From: Desulfurococcaceae archaeon
GTDB taxonomy: Archaea; Thermoproteota; Thermoprotei_A; Sulfolobales; Desulfurococcaceae
Assembly (NCBI GenBank): GCA_028275705.1
Contig: JAPWUD010000002.1
Location: forward strand, 1 to 64,000
Length of the DNA: 64,000 nt
Direction: 5' to 3'
Positions 1 through 8,858 of the stretch are shown here, one piece after another; positions within the stretch are counted from its first letter, which is position 1, and every line of letters starts with the position of its first letter. The notes under the pieces are model-generated. The model saw nothing but the letters and a program-made list of their open reading frames with translations, ran no database searches and was not told the origin of the DNA. A program made the translations under genes and the position numbers.

Positions 1-1
1 G

Positions 2-259
2 ACAGCCGCCTACGTAATGGCAACTCTGTGGGGAGTAACAATGGGATGCTTCGAGACAATAATGAGAGCATCGATAGCAGACCTACTACCACCAGAAAAG
101 AGGGCTCTTGGATACGGAGTATATGGACTGGTATACGGAGCCTCATGGGCAATTGGAAGCTTCATATATGTATACCTCCTACTACAGCCCCAACCAATAC
201 CAGCAATATATGCAACAACGACCCTACTACTATCATCAATACTCATATCAAGGATCTAA
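2..259 (+). CDS. MFS transporter, C-terminal end (partial)
   Basis: The gene enters from outside the window: frame 2 is open from the first base to a TAA. The roughly 85 visible residues contain a loop reading ADLLPPEKRALGYG followed by two hydrophobic segments (around VYGASWAIGSFIYVYLLL and IYATTTLLLSSILI). A charged A-D-x-x-P-x-x-x-R loop followed by a Gly-rich helix is typical of the last third of major facilitator superfamily permeases, so this is probably transmembrane segments 11 and 12 with a very short tail. The substrate cannot be judged from this fragment. The ATG at 17 in the ORF track is internal. Confidence 0.6.
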   Translation, partial: TAAYVMATLWGVTMGCFETIMRASIADLLPPEKRALGYGVYGLVYGASWAIGSFIYVYLLLQPQPIPAIYATTTLLLSSILISRI

Positions 260-737
260 GCATAGAATCTTAACACCCATTTTTAAATGCACCCCTAGCC
301 GTGGATGACATGGGGCTTCTGCTATTACAGCGGATTTTAGGACCATGTTCACCCCTTTTCGGGATTTAATCCGGGCCAGGTCTTCAGCCCCAACCCCTAT
401 CTAAACATCAACTTGGGGTTATATGTACAGTACTAATCATTGCTAATGGCTCAAAGACTTTAACGCTAGTCAACGAAATAAATCAAAATAATTAAGATCC
501 ATTAGCTATTCTACTAATCCCCGCCTTAAAGGCATGGCTTTCAATCGTAAAACACGCTCCATAATAGCTACTCACCCCCGCTTCTACCACCATGGTGCAT
601 CTTAACCCTTAACCTCGGCTCCATACTTGATAGCATTCTTAAGGGGTAGGATGGCTATCTCTATATCGGTATTCACTATGTAGAGTCGCTGCATAGGTTT
701 TTCTCTAAGGCCTCAATAAGGATTGTTGCGGAAACCC
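260..737. other. gene-poor intergenic stretch with mobile-element traces
   Basis: No convincing gene was found. The left part (about 290-420) is more GC-rich than its surroundings and can fold locally (GGATT/AATCC and GGGC/GGCCC stems). Its minus strand is open for about 45 codons, with a tail resembling the variable ends of TnpB proteins, but no catalytic part of a transposase is present. An IS605-like right-end motif lies at 511-552. The remainder is AT-rich with many stops in all frames. Confidence 0.4.
511..552 (-). mobile_element. IS200/IS605-like right-end motif (relic)
   Basis: On the minus strand the sequence reads TTTACGATTGAAAGCC then GCCTTTAAGGCGGGG. This is a short GCCTT/AAGGC hairpin followed by GGGG, the form seen at the right ends and omega-RNA 3' ends of many archaeal IS605-family elements. 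A second copy with the same core lies on the plus strand at 26884-26926. No tnpA or tnpB gene accompanies it, so it is called a relic. The match is from memory of the motif, not from an alignment. Confidence 0.4.
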
Positions 738-2231
738 TTAATGCATGTACATCGGTTGGTTTTCTGTGGTATCCTCAGCTATTTTCCTCCATAGCTCTAG
801 TACGTAGCCTGGTTGTATAGATCCTTTAATTAACCTATACGTCCTTGTTCCATCGCTAAGTCTCTCAGGTACTAGCAATACTGCCTTTTTACCGTACTTA
901 GATATAAACATGTGTAGGAAGTCCTGGAGGAAGGTTATGTAGAATATGTTAATACCTGAGTCGATGAGCGCTGAGACAACGTTTTCAGCCACTACAGATG
1001 CCTCAACATGGTTTGTTGAGACAAAGCTCTCATCCATTAGCACGTAGTCTCCCCTCCTAAGGCTCTCCACCAGAGATTTAAACCTCTTTACCTCCTCCTC
1101 GAACTTTCCATATGAGAACGTTCTCTCCTCCTCCCTCAAGAAATGTGTAAGCACAGTGCCAGTTGATGGAATAATAAACCTCTCTGCAGGCACGAATAAT
1201 CCTGCTCTAGTAAGCAGTATTGCTTGGCCAACACTCCTCAGGAAGGTTGTCTTTCCACCTTTATTAACGCCGGTGATTAAAACCGCGAATGAGTTATCAA
1301 CATCTAAATTAAGGCTGTTGGGCATAGGCTTCTTTGTAGATGATACTGCTAGGGATAGTGGGTAGAGGTTCTTGAAGAGAAGCTTCTTTGGATCCACCTC
1401 TGGGTATGTCTTTGGAACCCCAATCTTGTCGAGAAAGTCGCTGAGGTTTATAGCGCCAACATAGAAAGACAGTTGCTTTAATAAGTCCCTGAAGAAGCTC
1501 ATGAGCTTATCGAAAGCGTTTAAAATTGTTGTTGCAATTCTCGATAGCACCCAGTTCCTTATATCCTCTAAGATCACAACACCGGCCTCATCCCTGGGAT
1601 CAAGTCTACAAGTATACCTCTTCCCTAGGGCGAGCAATCTACTTATAGCAGAACCCTCGCTTCTGGGTATTAGAAGGACTGGATTAACCAAGTTGTTCAA
1701 AGAACCTATCTCAACTGCGAACTCTATACCGCTCCCAAAGCTTAGTATCTCGCTTATTTCTCTAGCCTTAGCTATGAACACACTGTCTATGTTTTGCGTG
1801 AGGGACTTCACTAGGCTCTTGAAGGCGCTCGACGAGAACCTTGCGTTTTTAACAACATCCAGTAGCTTTTCCAAGTAATCAATAAGAATCCTAATACCAC
1901 TGGAAGCCTCGTAGACTACGAACTTTGGATCATCAAGCCTGAATATGAATACCTCTCTATGCGCTGTATCGTAACCCTCTTTGGCTAATTGATACATTCT
2001 CAGGACTACATCCCTGTTCTCAAGGGCATCTTTAACAGCTTCCTGCCTATACCTCATAATCTCCTCTGAGCACTCTCTAGAAAGTAGAACTTCAAGCCAC
2101 GTCTCAGCAATGAGTTTATCCTCTCCTGATGCAACACTTATTATTTTGTCCAGCTCAAGATCTGCCCTAACATCCTTTGCAATACTTATCATTTGTGCAG
2201 AGCCTAGTTTTAACAGGTCAAATTCTATCAT
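738..2231 (-). CDS. MutS-like ATPase, paralogue A (intact Walker motifs)
   Basis: The product is a 497-residue protein with a MutS-type ABC ATPase in its C-terminal third: Walker A GVNKGGKTT near residue 325 and Walker B VLMDES near 400, followed by FVSTNHVEA in place of the usual GRGTS-type loop. The N-terminal half is helical and matches the core/clamp region; no mismatch-recognition domain I is evident, and at about 500 residues it is much shorter than bacterial MutS. It is the second gene of a two-gene operon, its start overlapping the stop of the upstream paralogue by 4 bp. Crenarchaea generally lack canonical MutS/MutL mismatch repair, so a role in other DNA transactions is more likely. 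The ATPase family is clear; the role is not. Confidence 0.8.
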   Translation of the reverse strand: MIEFDLLKLGSAQMISIAKDVRADLELDKIISVASGEDKLIAETWLEVLLSRECSEEIMRYRQEAVKDALENRDVVLRMYQLAKEGYDTAHREVFIFRLDDPKFVVYEASSGIRILIDYLEKLLDVVKNARFSSSAFKSLVKSLTQNIDSVFIAKAREISEILSFGSGIEFAVEIGSLNNLVNPVLLIPRSEGSAISRLLALGKRYTCRLDPRDEAGVVILEDIRNWVLSRIATTILNAFDKLMSFFRDLLKQLSFYVGAINLSDFLDKIGVPKTYPEVDPKKLLFKNLYPLSLAVSSTKKPMPNSLNLDVDNSFAVLITGVNKGGKTTFLRSVGQAILLTRAGLFVPAERFIIPSTGTVLTHFLREEERTFSYGKFEEEVKRFKSLVESLRRGDYVLMDESFVSTNHVEASVVAENVVSALIDSGINIFYITFLQDFLHMFISKYGKKAVLLVPERLSDGTRTYRLIKGSIQPGYVLELWRKIAEDTTENQPMYMH

Positions 2232-3712
2232 TTTATTGTCTCCCTCAAATCTTTATATGAAAGCCCATACTTTGATGCTATTCTAACAGCCATGTACTCT
2301 AATGGTGGTGGTCCTGGAAGTATTCTATAGGAGGGCTTTGTTGGATCCTCTGGAGAAGGCTGTGCAACTAGGCTTATTACGAAGTCTAGTGAAGCAACGC
2401 TAGGTATAAACGTCACAAATATACAGTAGCTTCTCCTCCTATCAAGCTTCTCGAGAAACATCTTCGATAACTCATAGCCCTCGTTAGATGTTGTAGTGGT
2501 GAAGAGCTCGTTAGCTATAATAAGCGTTGAGCTATCAGCCCTACGCATTATATTCACAGCCCTTACAATATCTTGCTCTAGCCTGCTCAAGCTCTCTTTC
2601 GAATCCTCTCTAACAGGGTAAGCAGTCATAATAGTGGAGAAGAACGGTATCTCAGCGCTCTCAGCTGGTACAGGTACCCCGAGCTTTGCCAAGTATGCTA
2701 GTTGGCCAAAGGATGTTGCGAAAGTGGTCTTTCCACCTCCATTCATCCCTGTAACCACGAATATTCTCCTGCGGCCATCTGTAAATATATCATTTGGTAC
2801 AGCCCCGCCTCTCTCGGCTAGAGGGATGCTGTAGAAGCTCCTGACGTCTATCCTTCCATCATCCGTGAATCTTGGTATGGTGAAGCTGTAGCCCCGGCTA
2901 ATTAAACTCTTCGCAAAGTCTATGTATACTAGGTAGAACCTAACCTCCCTAGCAAACACGGCCACTCCATCGTCAATAATCTTTGGGAACTCCTTATAAA
3001 ACCTCTCTATAGCCTCATACTCACTCCTAAAGAACTTGAAAGCACCTTCAAGTATGGCAGCGTGAATATGGCTTAAGCCGCTGCTCGTGGGGATATATCT
3101 AACCCTCCTCTCCTCGCCACCTCTAAATCTAGCGAATAATTCCTCAATAATCTTCGACAAGTCCTCGCCTTCATTAAATCTCCAGACATGTATCCTGTCA
3201 CCAACTATCCTAACCCTAATCCTGATCCTGTCCCTCGCCTTCTTAGCCTCCACAGCCTTTTCCTTCATGGCTTTGAAGAAACGACTATGAATAATTCCCT
3301 CAACATAGCTCAAAAAGCTCTTGAGGCCCTCAGACTCCACACCCAGCGACGATATCTCGCCGTAGAACGTCTCTAAAGCATCTATGTAGATTAGTGCAGC
3401 ATCCAAGTGGAGACCCAGCTTATGTGGCTCATGAGCATCTTTCTCCATCTCCAAATAGTCAACAGCCTCCCTAACCTTTTCGACAAACCGCTTAACAGCC
3501 ATGTAAACATCTTCTCGCATTAAGTCACGAAAACACATTAACCTGTAAATTACCACATCAAGACTATTGGGATGCTCTAGAAACAGATTCCACAAGAGTT
3601 CATCCCTCTCTCTACCCAGAATCTCATTGACAAGCTCCCGGATCCTCAAATCATAAAGCACATGCTCATCGACTTTAACGCCTCTAGAACCAAGGATACT
3701 CTTATAACTCAA
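2228..3712 (-). CDS. MutS-like ATPase, paralogue B (altered Walker B)
   Basis: This 494-residue protein is a paralogue of the downstream gene, with the same layout: helical core/clamp region, then a MutS-type ATPase with Walker A GMNGGGKTT near residue 320. Its Walker B reads LIIANEL near residue 398, so the metal-binding Asp expected before the catalytic Glu is Asn here. The following loop FTTTTSNEG aligns with the MutS GRGTST-DG segment. Two adjacent, overlapping, similar-sized MutS-like genes with one altered ATPase site suggest an obligate heterodimer with unequal sites, as in eukaryotic MutS pairs; that is inference. It is the first gene of the operon. Confidence 0.78.
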   Translation of the reverse strand: MSYKSILGSRGVKVDEHVLYDLRIRELVNEILGRERDELLWNLFLEHPNSLDVVIYRLMCFRDLMREDVYMAVKRFVEKVREAVDYLEMEKDAHEPHKLGLHLDAALIYIDALETFYGEISSLGVESEGLKSFLSYVEGIIHSRFFKAMKEKAVEAKKARDRIRIRVRIVGDRIHVWRFNEGEDLSKIIEELFARFRGGEERRVRYIPTSSGLSHIHAAILEGAFKFFRSEYEAIERFYKEFPKIIDDGVAVFAREVRFYLVYIDFAKSLISRGYSFTIPRFTDDGRIDVRSFYSIPLAERGGAVPNDIFTDGRRRIFVVTGMNGGGKTTFATSFGQLAYLAKLGVPVPAESAEIPFFSTIMTAYPVREDSKESLSRLEQDIVRAVNIMRRADSSTLIIANELFTTTTSNEGYELSKMFLEKLDRRRSYCIFVTFIPSVASLDFVISLVAQPSPEDPTKPSYRILPGPPPLEYMAVRIASKYGLSYKDLRETIK

Positions 3713-3964
3713 TGTACTCCACCATTAAGCTAGCGCTATACAGAGACCACAGTATAGCAATAAAAACTTTAAAGCTTTTCAATGCAAGTATATAAAGAAC
3801 TATGAAGCAACATATATAACTTATTGCATTACCATGGGTGAGAATAAACCAAATGAGAATTACTCCAAATAACGTGTAAATTATTGGGATATGCCCTAAT
3901 TATAATTAATGTACTATATATTGCGAGCGGTATCGATAGAAACGGCGATATCGGCAGGGCTAAA

Positions 3965-4348
3965 TTAATGTATCTTACTCAATTTTGTTTCTTTGAGTAA
4001 TGTTAGTTCCTCCTGTGTTACTAAGTGTACTTCAAATGGAAACCACCATGGTACTCCCTTCGACTCCATACTCCTCCATAAGGCATCCAACAGCCTTGCT
4101 CTCTCGAGTCCTCTCTTAGGGACTTCTCTAAGCACTACTGCGACATCTATATCACTATCAACTGTGAGTCGGCCCTCTACAACTGAGCCAAATAAGTACA
4201 CCTCGACTTCTTCTCCAAAGACTTCTATAGCAGACTCTACTAGTGCTTTAATGTATTCACGCCACTTCAATAACTCCTTCAACCTCCAAGCCTGTACCTT
4301 TATAGCTAGATCTAGTCTAGGAGAAGACATCTTGTTCGACACCCTCAA
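3965..4348 (-). CDS. MNT-family minimal nucleotidyltransferase (toxin-antitoxin)
   Basis: The 127-residue product has the minimal nucleotidyltransferase core, with VYLFGSVVEG (the GS-x-x-x-G motif) followed by DSDIDVAVV carrying the two metal-binding aspartates, around residues 50-72. Its start lies inside the end of the upstream HEPN gene (32 bp overlap), the usual arrangement of HEPN/MNT pairs. In characterised pairs the MNT protein modifies the HEPN RNase with AMP and silences it. The tail PFEVHLVTQEELTLLK is the family's normal C-terminus, useful for comparison with the damaged second copy near 53.4 kb. Confidence 0.85.
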   Translation of the reverse strand: MRVSNKMSSPRLDLAIKVQAWRLKELLKWREYIKALVESAIEVFGEEVEVYLFGSVVEGRLTVDSDIDVAVVLREVPKRGLERARLLDALWRSMESKGVPWWFPFEVHLVTQEELTLLKETKLSKIH

Positions 4349-4754
4349 TGAGTTTAATTAACTCTACAGTAGCTTCTATAGCTTTCTCCGCGTCTTCTCT
4401 CTCATAAGTCTTAGCCAAGTATCTAGAGACAACATATGCTTCTTCAATAAGCCGCAATACGTCTCTACGTCTCTCAGTGAATGAGGATACTCGTAGAGAT
4501 AGCTCCATTTTACCTAGTTCTCTAAGCGTCCTCGAGAAGACTCCGAGCAACTCTCTAACACCATGTCCGCGTGGAATAAAGCCAAGCATCCTTAATAAAA
4601 TAGACTTTAAACACAGCTGTATGGCCTGCTCACACATGAATAGCGTAGTATCATAGTCGCGTCTCTCAAAAGCTTGTTGTGCATACTCATAGAATACTCT
4701 ACAGCGCCTTCGTAAGAGCTCAGAGTGCTCTAGAGACCCCACAATCGCCACCAT
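4317..4754 (-). CDS. HEPN-domain protein, partner of MNT
   Basis: A 145-residue all-helical protein with the HEPN signature helix FERRDYDTTLFMCEQAIQLC near residues 30-50 and a second conserved helix with RGHGVRELL near 85. HEPN proteins paired with MNT nucleotidyltransferases are usually RNase toxins or AMPylation targets. It is first in the two-gene unit and overlaps the MNT gene. The family call is firm. Whether the protein is toxic is not visible from sequence, and the classical R-x4-6-H catalytic motif is not obvious to me. Confidence 0.8.
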   Translation of the reverse strand: MVAIVGSLEHSELLRRRCRVFYEYAQQAFERRDYDTTLFMCEQAIQLCLKSILLRMLGFIPRGHGVRELLGVFSRTLRELGKMELSLRVSSFTERRRDVLRLIEEAYVVSRYLAKTYEREDAEKAIEATVELIKLIEGVEQDVFS

Positions 4755-4888
4755 TTATTGGATTCTCTAGATTTATTATAAAGCTATAAGTAAAGTACTA
4801 GTTTGTAGGCATGGAGTATGCATTTATAAATCACTTTATTTGCTTATTAGTTACAGGGGTGTAAGTTAGTTACGGGGGTGCCATCGAG

Positions 4889-5994
4889 TTGCTTTTTGAT
4901 CCTAGGCCGAAGGAGTCTCGTAGTGAGTTATTTGATAGAGAGAAATAGCTAGAGTCTCTTAGCTATTTCGTGAAGTCTGGGTCTCCACTAATTCTATGTA
5001 TTGGTGTTAGGCGGATTGGTAAGACTTCTTTAATTAAGGTGTTTCTCAATGAGAATAATTATCCATACATATACATTAATGCACGGAGACTGGCAGAGTA
5101 TCAATACAGTATTCGTGGATTATACACTCTACTTGCAGAGTCTATTGCTTCATCAAGGTTTTCTAACAAACTCCTAGAGTATTTGAAAGGACTCAGAGGA
5201 GTAAAAGCTACTATTTTACATGAAGGTATTAGTATTGAATTCAACTGGAAGAGACGCGAGCCCCTTATAACCTCACTAATCGAAAAATTGAACAATTATG
5301 GAAGAGATAGAAACACTTTTTCCTCGTTGTAATAGATGAAGCCCAAGAGTTAAGGATTCTACGGGGCTATAATAGACTCGACTTCAGGCAAATAATAGCT
5401 TATAGCTATGATAACTTACACAATGTAAAGTTTATTTTAACAGGCTCCGAGGTTGGGTTAATTTATAATTTCTTAGAATTCAGCGAGTACGATAGTCCAC
5501 TATATGGTAGAGTTAGAGATGAGGTCATATTGTCAAGGTTTTCAAGAGAGGAATCCATTAAGTTCCTCGAAGCAGGATTTAATGAAGCTGGATTAAGTGT
5601 ACCGAGGAATATAATAGAGGACGCTGTAAACGCGTTAGATGGTATTCCCGGCTGGTTGGCATTTTATGGATACAAAGTCACGCAGACGAAGAGATTTGAT
5701 ATACTGGGCGAGATATTAGAGGAAGCAGTGAAAGTAGCTTTGAGCGAACTAGAGAAGATAGTGAGGGCTAGTAGATACTACGGTCTCATCATGAGAGCTA
5801 TTGCCATGGGACTTAACAACTGGACCTCAATTAAAAGAGCTATAGAGGCTTGGGTGGGTGGACCAATACATAATAAAACACTCTTCAACGGTCTCAGTAG
5901 ACTAGTGGACTTAAGTGTACTTGTCAAAGAAAATGAAAAATATGATTTCGCAGACCCTGTTTATAGAGAGGCTGCCAAAAGACTAAATATCTAG
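4889..5994 (+). pseudogene. archaeal AAA-family ATPase (PF01637 type), broken
   Basis: Joined across lesions, the sequence encodes an archaeal-type ATPase starting at TTG 4889 after a GGGGGTG ribosome binding site. It has LFDREK near the N-terminus, Walker A GVRRIGKTSL, Walker B FLVVIDEAQEL, then an AAA lid and a winged-helix C-terminus ending at 5994. There are two lesions. An in-frame TAG stands where REK-E-LES would be expected (about 4946). One T is missing from a T run near 5320, which ends the first half at FSSL and puts VVIDEAQ in another frame. The ORF track shows only the two halves (4970-5332 and 5530-5994). These ATPases are common accessory genes in archaea. Confidence 0.8.
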
Positions 5995-6043
5995 TAGTTC
6001 TTGATCTAGTCAGTCTCTCTGATTGAGAGTGTTTTTGAGAGTT

Positions 6044-6808
6044 CTAGAGGACATTGTAGTAAAGTTTAAACCCGTTTTCAATTCTTTCTACTCTAGCTAC
6101 TTTTATATATCCTACCTCTCTTGTGTTTATAACGTGTGTTCCCGTGCATGGTATAGCATTTATCCCCTCTATTTCAACTATTCTATAGAGATCTCTTGCC
6201 GGCAGCCTCTGGAGATTTGGCGCGTTATATGTTCTCCTCGTTAGTTCCCATGGTTCAACCCAGTACGTCTTGACAGGCTTAGAGCTCTCGACAACGTCAT
6301 TAGCATACTTCTCGATGATGGGCAAGTCGCGACTTTCAGGTAGAAACCCAGCTTCATATACAACGTAAGACTCCGGCGGCCCGTGATTAGCGTCAAGGGT
6401 ATTTAATACTCTTCCATAGGTCTTCATAACTGCGTAGTCTAATATGTGTCCAGCTGTGTGCAGCCTCATCGTGTGATATCTATGATTCCAGTTGATCAAC
6501 TGCCTAGCAACTATATCTTTCTCAAGAGAGCCATTGATTAATCTACCATAGTGGACAATTACTTCTCCAAACTCCAATGCCTTTAAAACCTCGAATTCAA
6601 ATTCCTCACCCACTACAAATCCAGTATCGCTTGGTTGACCACCACTCCTAGGGTGGAAAATAGTCTTATCGAATACCACGTAGTATTTATTGCCTTTCTC
6701 GAGTACATAGTCTAATACTCTAGCATCTAATTCCTTAACATAAGAGTCTTCAAGGTAAACCCTGCTGGTTGAGGGTTTTCCTTTTACCCATGAGTAAAGA
6801 TTAACCAT
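6044..6808 (-). CDS. alaX: AlaX-type alanyl-tRNA editing protein
   Basis: The protein of about 254 residues is a free-standing homologue of the AlaRS editing domain, which hydrolyses Ser- or Gly-tRNA(Ala) in trans. The first zinc-binding half, HTAGH, is near residue 115 and the second, CTGTH, near 225. The N-terminal FHPRSGGQPSDTG segment is the conserved glycine-rich motif of the editing domain. Length fits the AlaX-M class with its N-terminal beta-barrel. The track start is a GTG at 6817; the ATG at 6808 is preferred here but the two differ by only three residues. It converges on the decayed ATPase gene. Confidence 0.85.
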   Translation of the reverse strand: MVNLYSWVKGKPSTSRVYLEDSYVKELDARVLDYVLEKGNKYYVVFDKTIFHPRSGGQPSDTGFVVGEEFEFEVLKALEFGEVIVHYGRLINGSLEKDIVARQLINWNHRYHTMRLHTAGHILDYAVMKTYGRVLNTLDANHGPPESYVVYEAGFLPESRDLPIIEKYANDVVESSKPVKTYWVEPWELTRRTYNAPNLQRLPARDLYRIVEIEGINAIPCTGTHVINTREVGYIKVARVERIENGFKLYYNVL

Positions 6809-6923
6809 AACTACCACGATTTATAATCGGCTCTCAGAGGTTACTCAAGGCATGGAGAATATTTAGAACAAGATAATAAAAATTAATTACAGGTAATTAC
6901 CTCGGAGAGACTTTATTACTCTA

Positions 6924-8408
6924 TTAAATCTCACCTAGTTGTTTCCTGTATACTTCTAGTAGTCTTAATCCCCAGTTGCCTTGGTCGATTAGAATCCCCT
7001 CGAAGAATCTTAAAACTGGCGGCTCATAGATCCAATTAAGACCCTTTATTATATCTCTATTTTCAAGCAACCACGTTAACCTGTCTACTAGGTAATCTAA
7101 GTGATCTTGTAGATAAGTTTTTCTAGGCATAGCTAATCTAACTAAGTCTAGTTGAACGGGTATTTCTCTCCACGTTTCTGGGTCTCTATCCATTGATAAT
7201 TGACCTCTCTCCATACCTCTAATACCAGACACTAAGTATAGTGCACATACTAGAGCTCCTGCTGGGTAACCTCCCTCCTCACCACTGGGGATCAATTGTA
7301 CATGCGGTAGAAATCTTCTAGCATCCACGTGTACTCCGAGACCACCAGGGGGCTTTACGACAGGTATCCCCCGCTCATCAAGTTTTTTAACAGTGTACTC
7401 TATTTGCTCTAATTCATAGAATGGGAGATCATCGTTGAAAGCCATTTTCAAGCCATCTATTAACATTGCAATTTCTTTCAGACTCATACCTCCATAACTC
7501 GTATGTCCTTCGAATACTACTTGCCAAGACCTAACCTCCTCATATAACCTCTCATCTCCCTTAATAGTTATAAATCCCCCGCGAACATAGAACCCTTTTC
7601 TAGCACTTGCATATGCTACATCAGTTAACTCCATGAGCTCATAAATGATTTCACTAGCGGATTTCCCCATAGCCATTGGATCACGCTTCTTCATTAGAGC
7701 TATTTGCCAGTCAGCCATACTTATGTCTGCGACTAATGGTAGTCCATACTTATCGCATATCTCCCTTGTCTCATAGTAGTTCTTCATACTGAATGGTTGC
7801 CCACCAAGGAGATTCGAAGCATACTCTATTCTAACAGCTGCTATGTTTTCAGGACCTAGTCTCTTTACTTCATCTTCGAGTTTAGATGTGTCTATATTTC
7901 CTTTGAACTGACATTGGTTTTCTGGATCAAAGGCCTCTGGTACGGGTAGTTCAATCATTCTACCTCCATAAACTCTCTCAACAATTGCCCTCGTAGTTGT
8001 GAAATGTATGTTTGTTAATACGTATGGTTTTTTACCATTCTTCATCAATGCTTTAAAAACTAAGTTTTCAGCTGCTCTACCTTGATGAGCTAGAATAAGG
8101 TATTTGTGTGGGAAGAACTCCTTAAATGCATCGATCAATTTATAATATGCTCTATTTCCAGCGTATGCGTCCTCTAACCCCAGTCCAAGCATATCGGATA
8201 ATTGCTCTAAACTAATTGCATTGACTCCACTATCTGTTAACATATCTATATACACTTTTTCAACGGGTATTCTAAATGTATTCCAACCACTATCTTTTAA
8301 CACAGCGTATCTCTCGCTTAGAGTTGGTAGTCTTAACTTCTGGAATACCCGAATTCTAAAATCAGAAACGTAAAATGAGTTTCCTTCACTATTCTTCAAG
8401 TATACCAC
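6924..8408 (-). CDS. tnaA: tryptophanase / tyrosine phenol-lyase family beta-eliminating lyase
   Basis: A 494-residue PLP enzyme of the aromatic beta-eliminating lyase family. VYIDMLTDSGVNA, AYAGNRAYYKL, LAHQGRAAENL and NLLGGQPFSM match the signature regions in order. The PLP lysine is probably the K of ASARKGFYVRGG, equivalent to SAKKD in bacterial enzymes. Differences from tryptophanase and TPL include DISMADW where bacterial enzymes have D-A-A-R-F, so substrate choice is uncertain. A role in amino acid fermentation (indole or phenol plus pyruvate and ammonia) would suit a peptide-fermenting hyperthermophile with the peptide transporter seen at 18-24 kb. Start is GTG with AGAGG upstream. 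Confidence 0.8.
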   Translation of the reverse strand: MVYLKNSEGNSFYVSDFRIRVFQKLRLPTLSERYAVLKDSGWNTFRIPVEKVYIDMLTDSGVNAISLEQLSDMLGLGLEDAYAGNRAYYKLIDAFKEFFPHKYLILAHQGRAAENLVFKALMKNGKKPYVLTNIHFTTTRAIVERVYGGRMIELPVPEAFDPENQCQFKGNIDTSKLEDEVKRLGPENIAAVRIEYASNLLGGQPFSMKNYYETREICDKYGLPLVADISMADWQIALMKKRDPMAMGKSASEIIYELMELTDVAYASARKGFYVRGGFITIKGDERLYEEVRSWQVVFEGHTSYGGMSLKEIAMLIDGLKMAFNDDLPFYELEQIEYTVKKLDERGIPVVKPPGGLGVHVDARRFLPHVQLIPSGEEGGYPAGALVCALYLVSGIRGMERGQLSMDRDPETWREIPVQLDLVRLAMPRKTYLQDHLDYLVDRLTWLLENRDIIKGLNWIYEPPVLRFFEGILIDQGNWGLRLLEVYRKQLGEI

Positions 8409-8635
8409 GAGGAGATCGCCTCTTTAGCTCTCGTGATAGATCTTATATCTCTAAGAAATTCGTTGTTTCTATTTATAAATGATCGTGGTCTAAGATATTT
8501 TCTTATAAAGTCACGCGTTCTACATGTATGGATCAATATTGGTGCATCTATGTCACCTAAAAATTTCAAATAATTAGTGGGTTTAAAAATCTTATGTTCT
8601 TGTAGAGACCATGTACTAATATATACGTTGGTTGG
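8396..8635 (-). pseudogene. open frame of unknown protein, possibly a 3' gene remnant
   Basis: Directly upstream of the lyase the minus strand is open for 79 codons and ends at a TGA overlapping the lyase start by about 13 bp. The sequence looks coding: FLGDIDAPILIHTCRTRDF, then an Arg-rich helical tail ending in ISSWYT. No good start codon exists; the only early option is a TTG in NYLKFLGD, and a TAG closes the frame upstream. It is either the 3' end of a deleted gene or a very short gene. I do not recognise the family. A TATA-like element for the lyase lies inside it. Confidence 0.35.
8470..8480 (-). promoter_or_regulatory. putative TATA box upstream of the tryptophanase-like gene
   Basis: CATTTATAAATAG on the minus strand lies about 65 bp upstream of the GTG start, giving an expected transcript start near 8445 and a leader of about 35 nt with AGAGG before the GTG. 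It is the best TATA match in the 8409-8858 gap. The remainder of that gap (8640-8858) is AT-rich and holds nothing else recognisable. Confidence 0.4.
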
Positions 8636-8858
8636 CTATCCCCAAATAAATGAATTTATGTAAGGACAAATATAAAATTATAGCTTACAAATGAAACCTA
8701 AGTCCATTTACACGCTCTCTACTTAAATCCTAGCGAACGCAAATCTCTCATTTACTCTGAATGGAAAGTCGTAGATATTTAAACTTAGACACCATGAGTG
8801 AAAATATAATGCAGGAATTGCACCATATTATTTGAAGTTATTGGAGTGATTGCACTAA

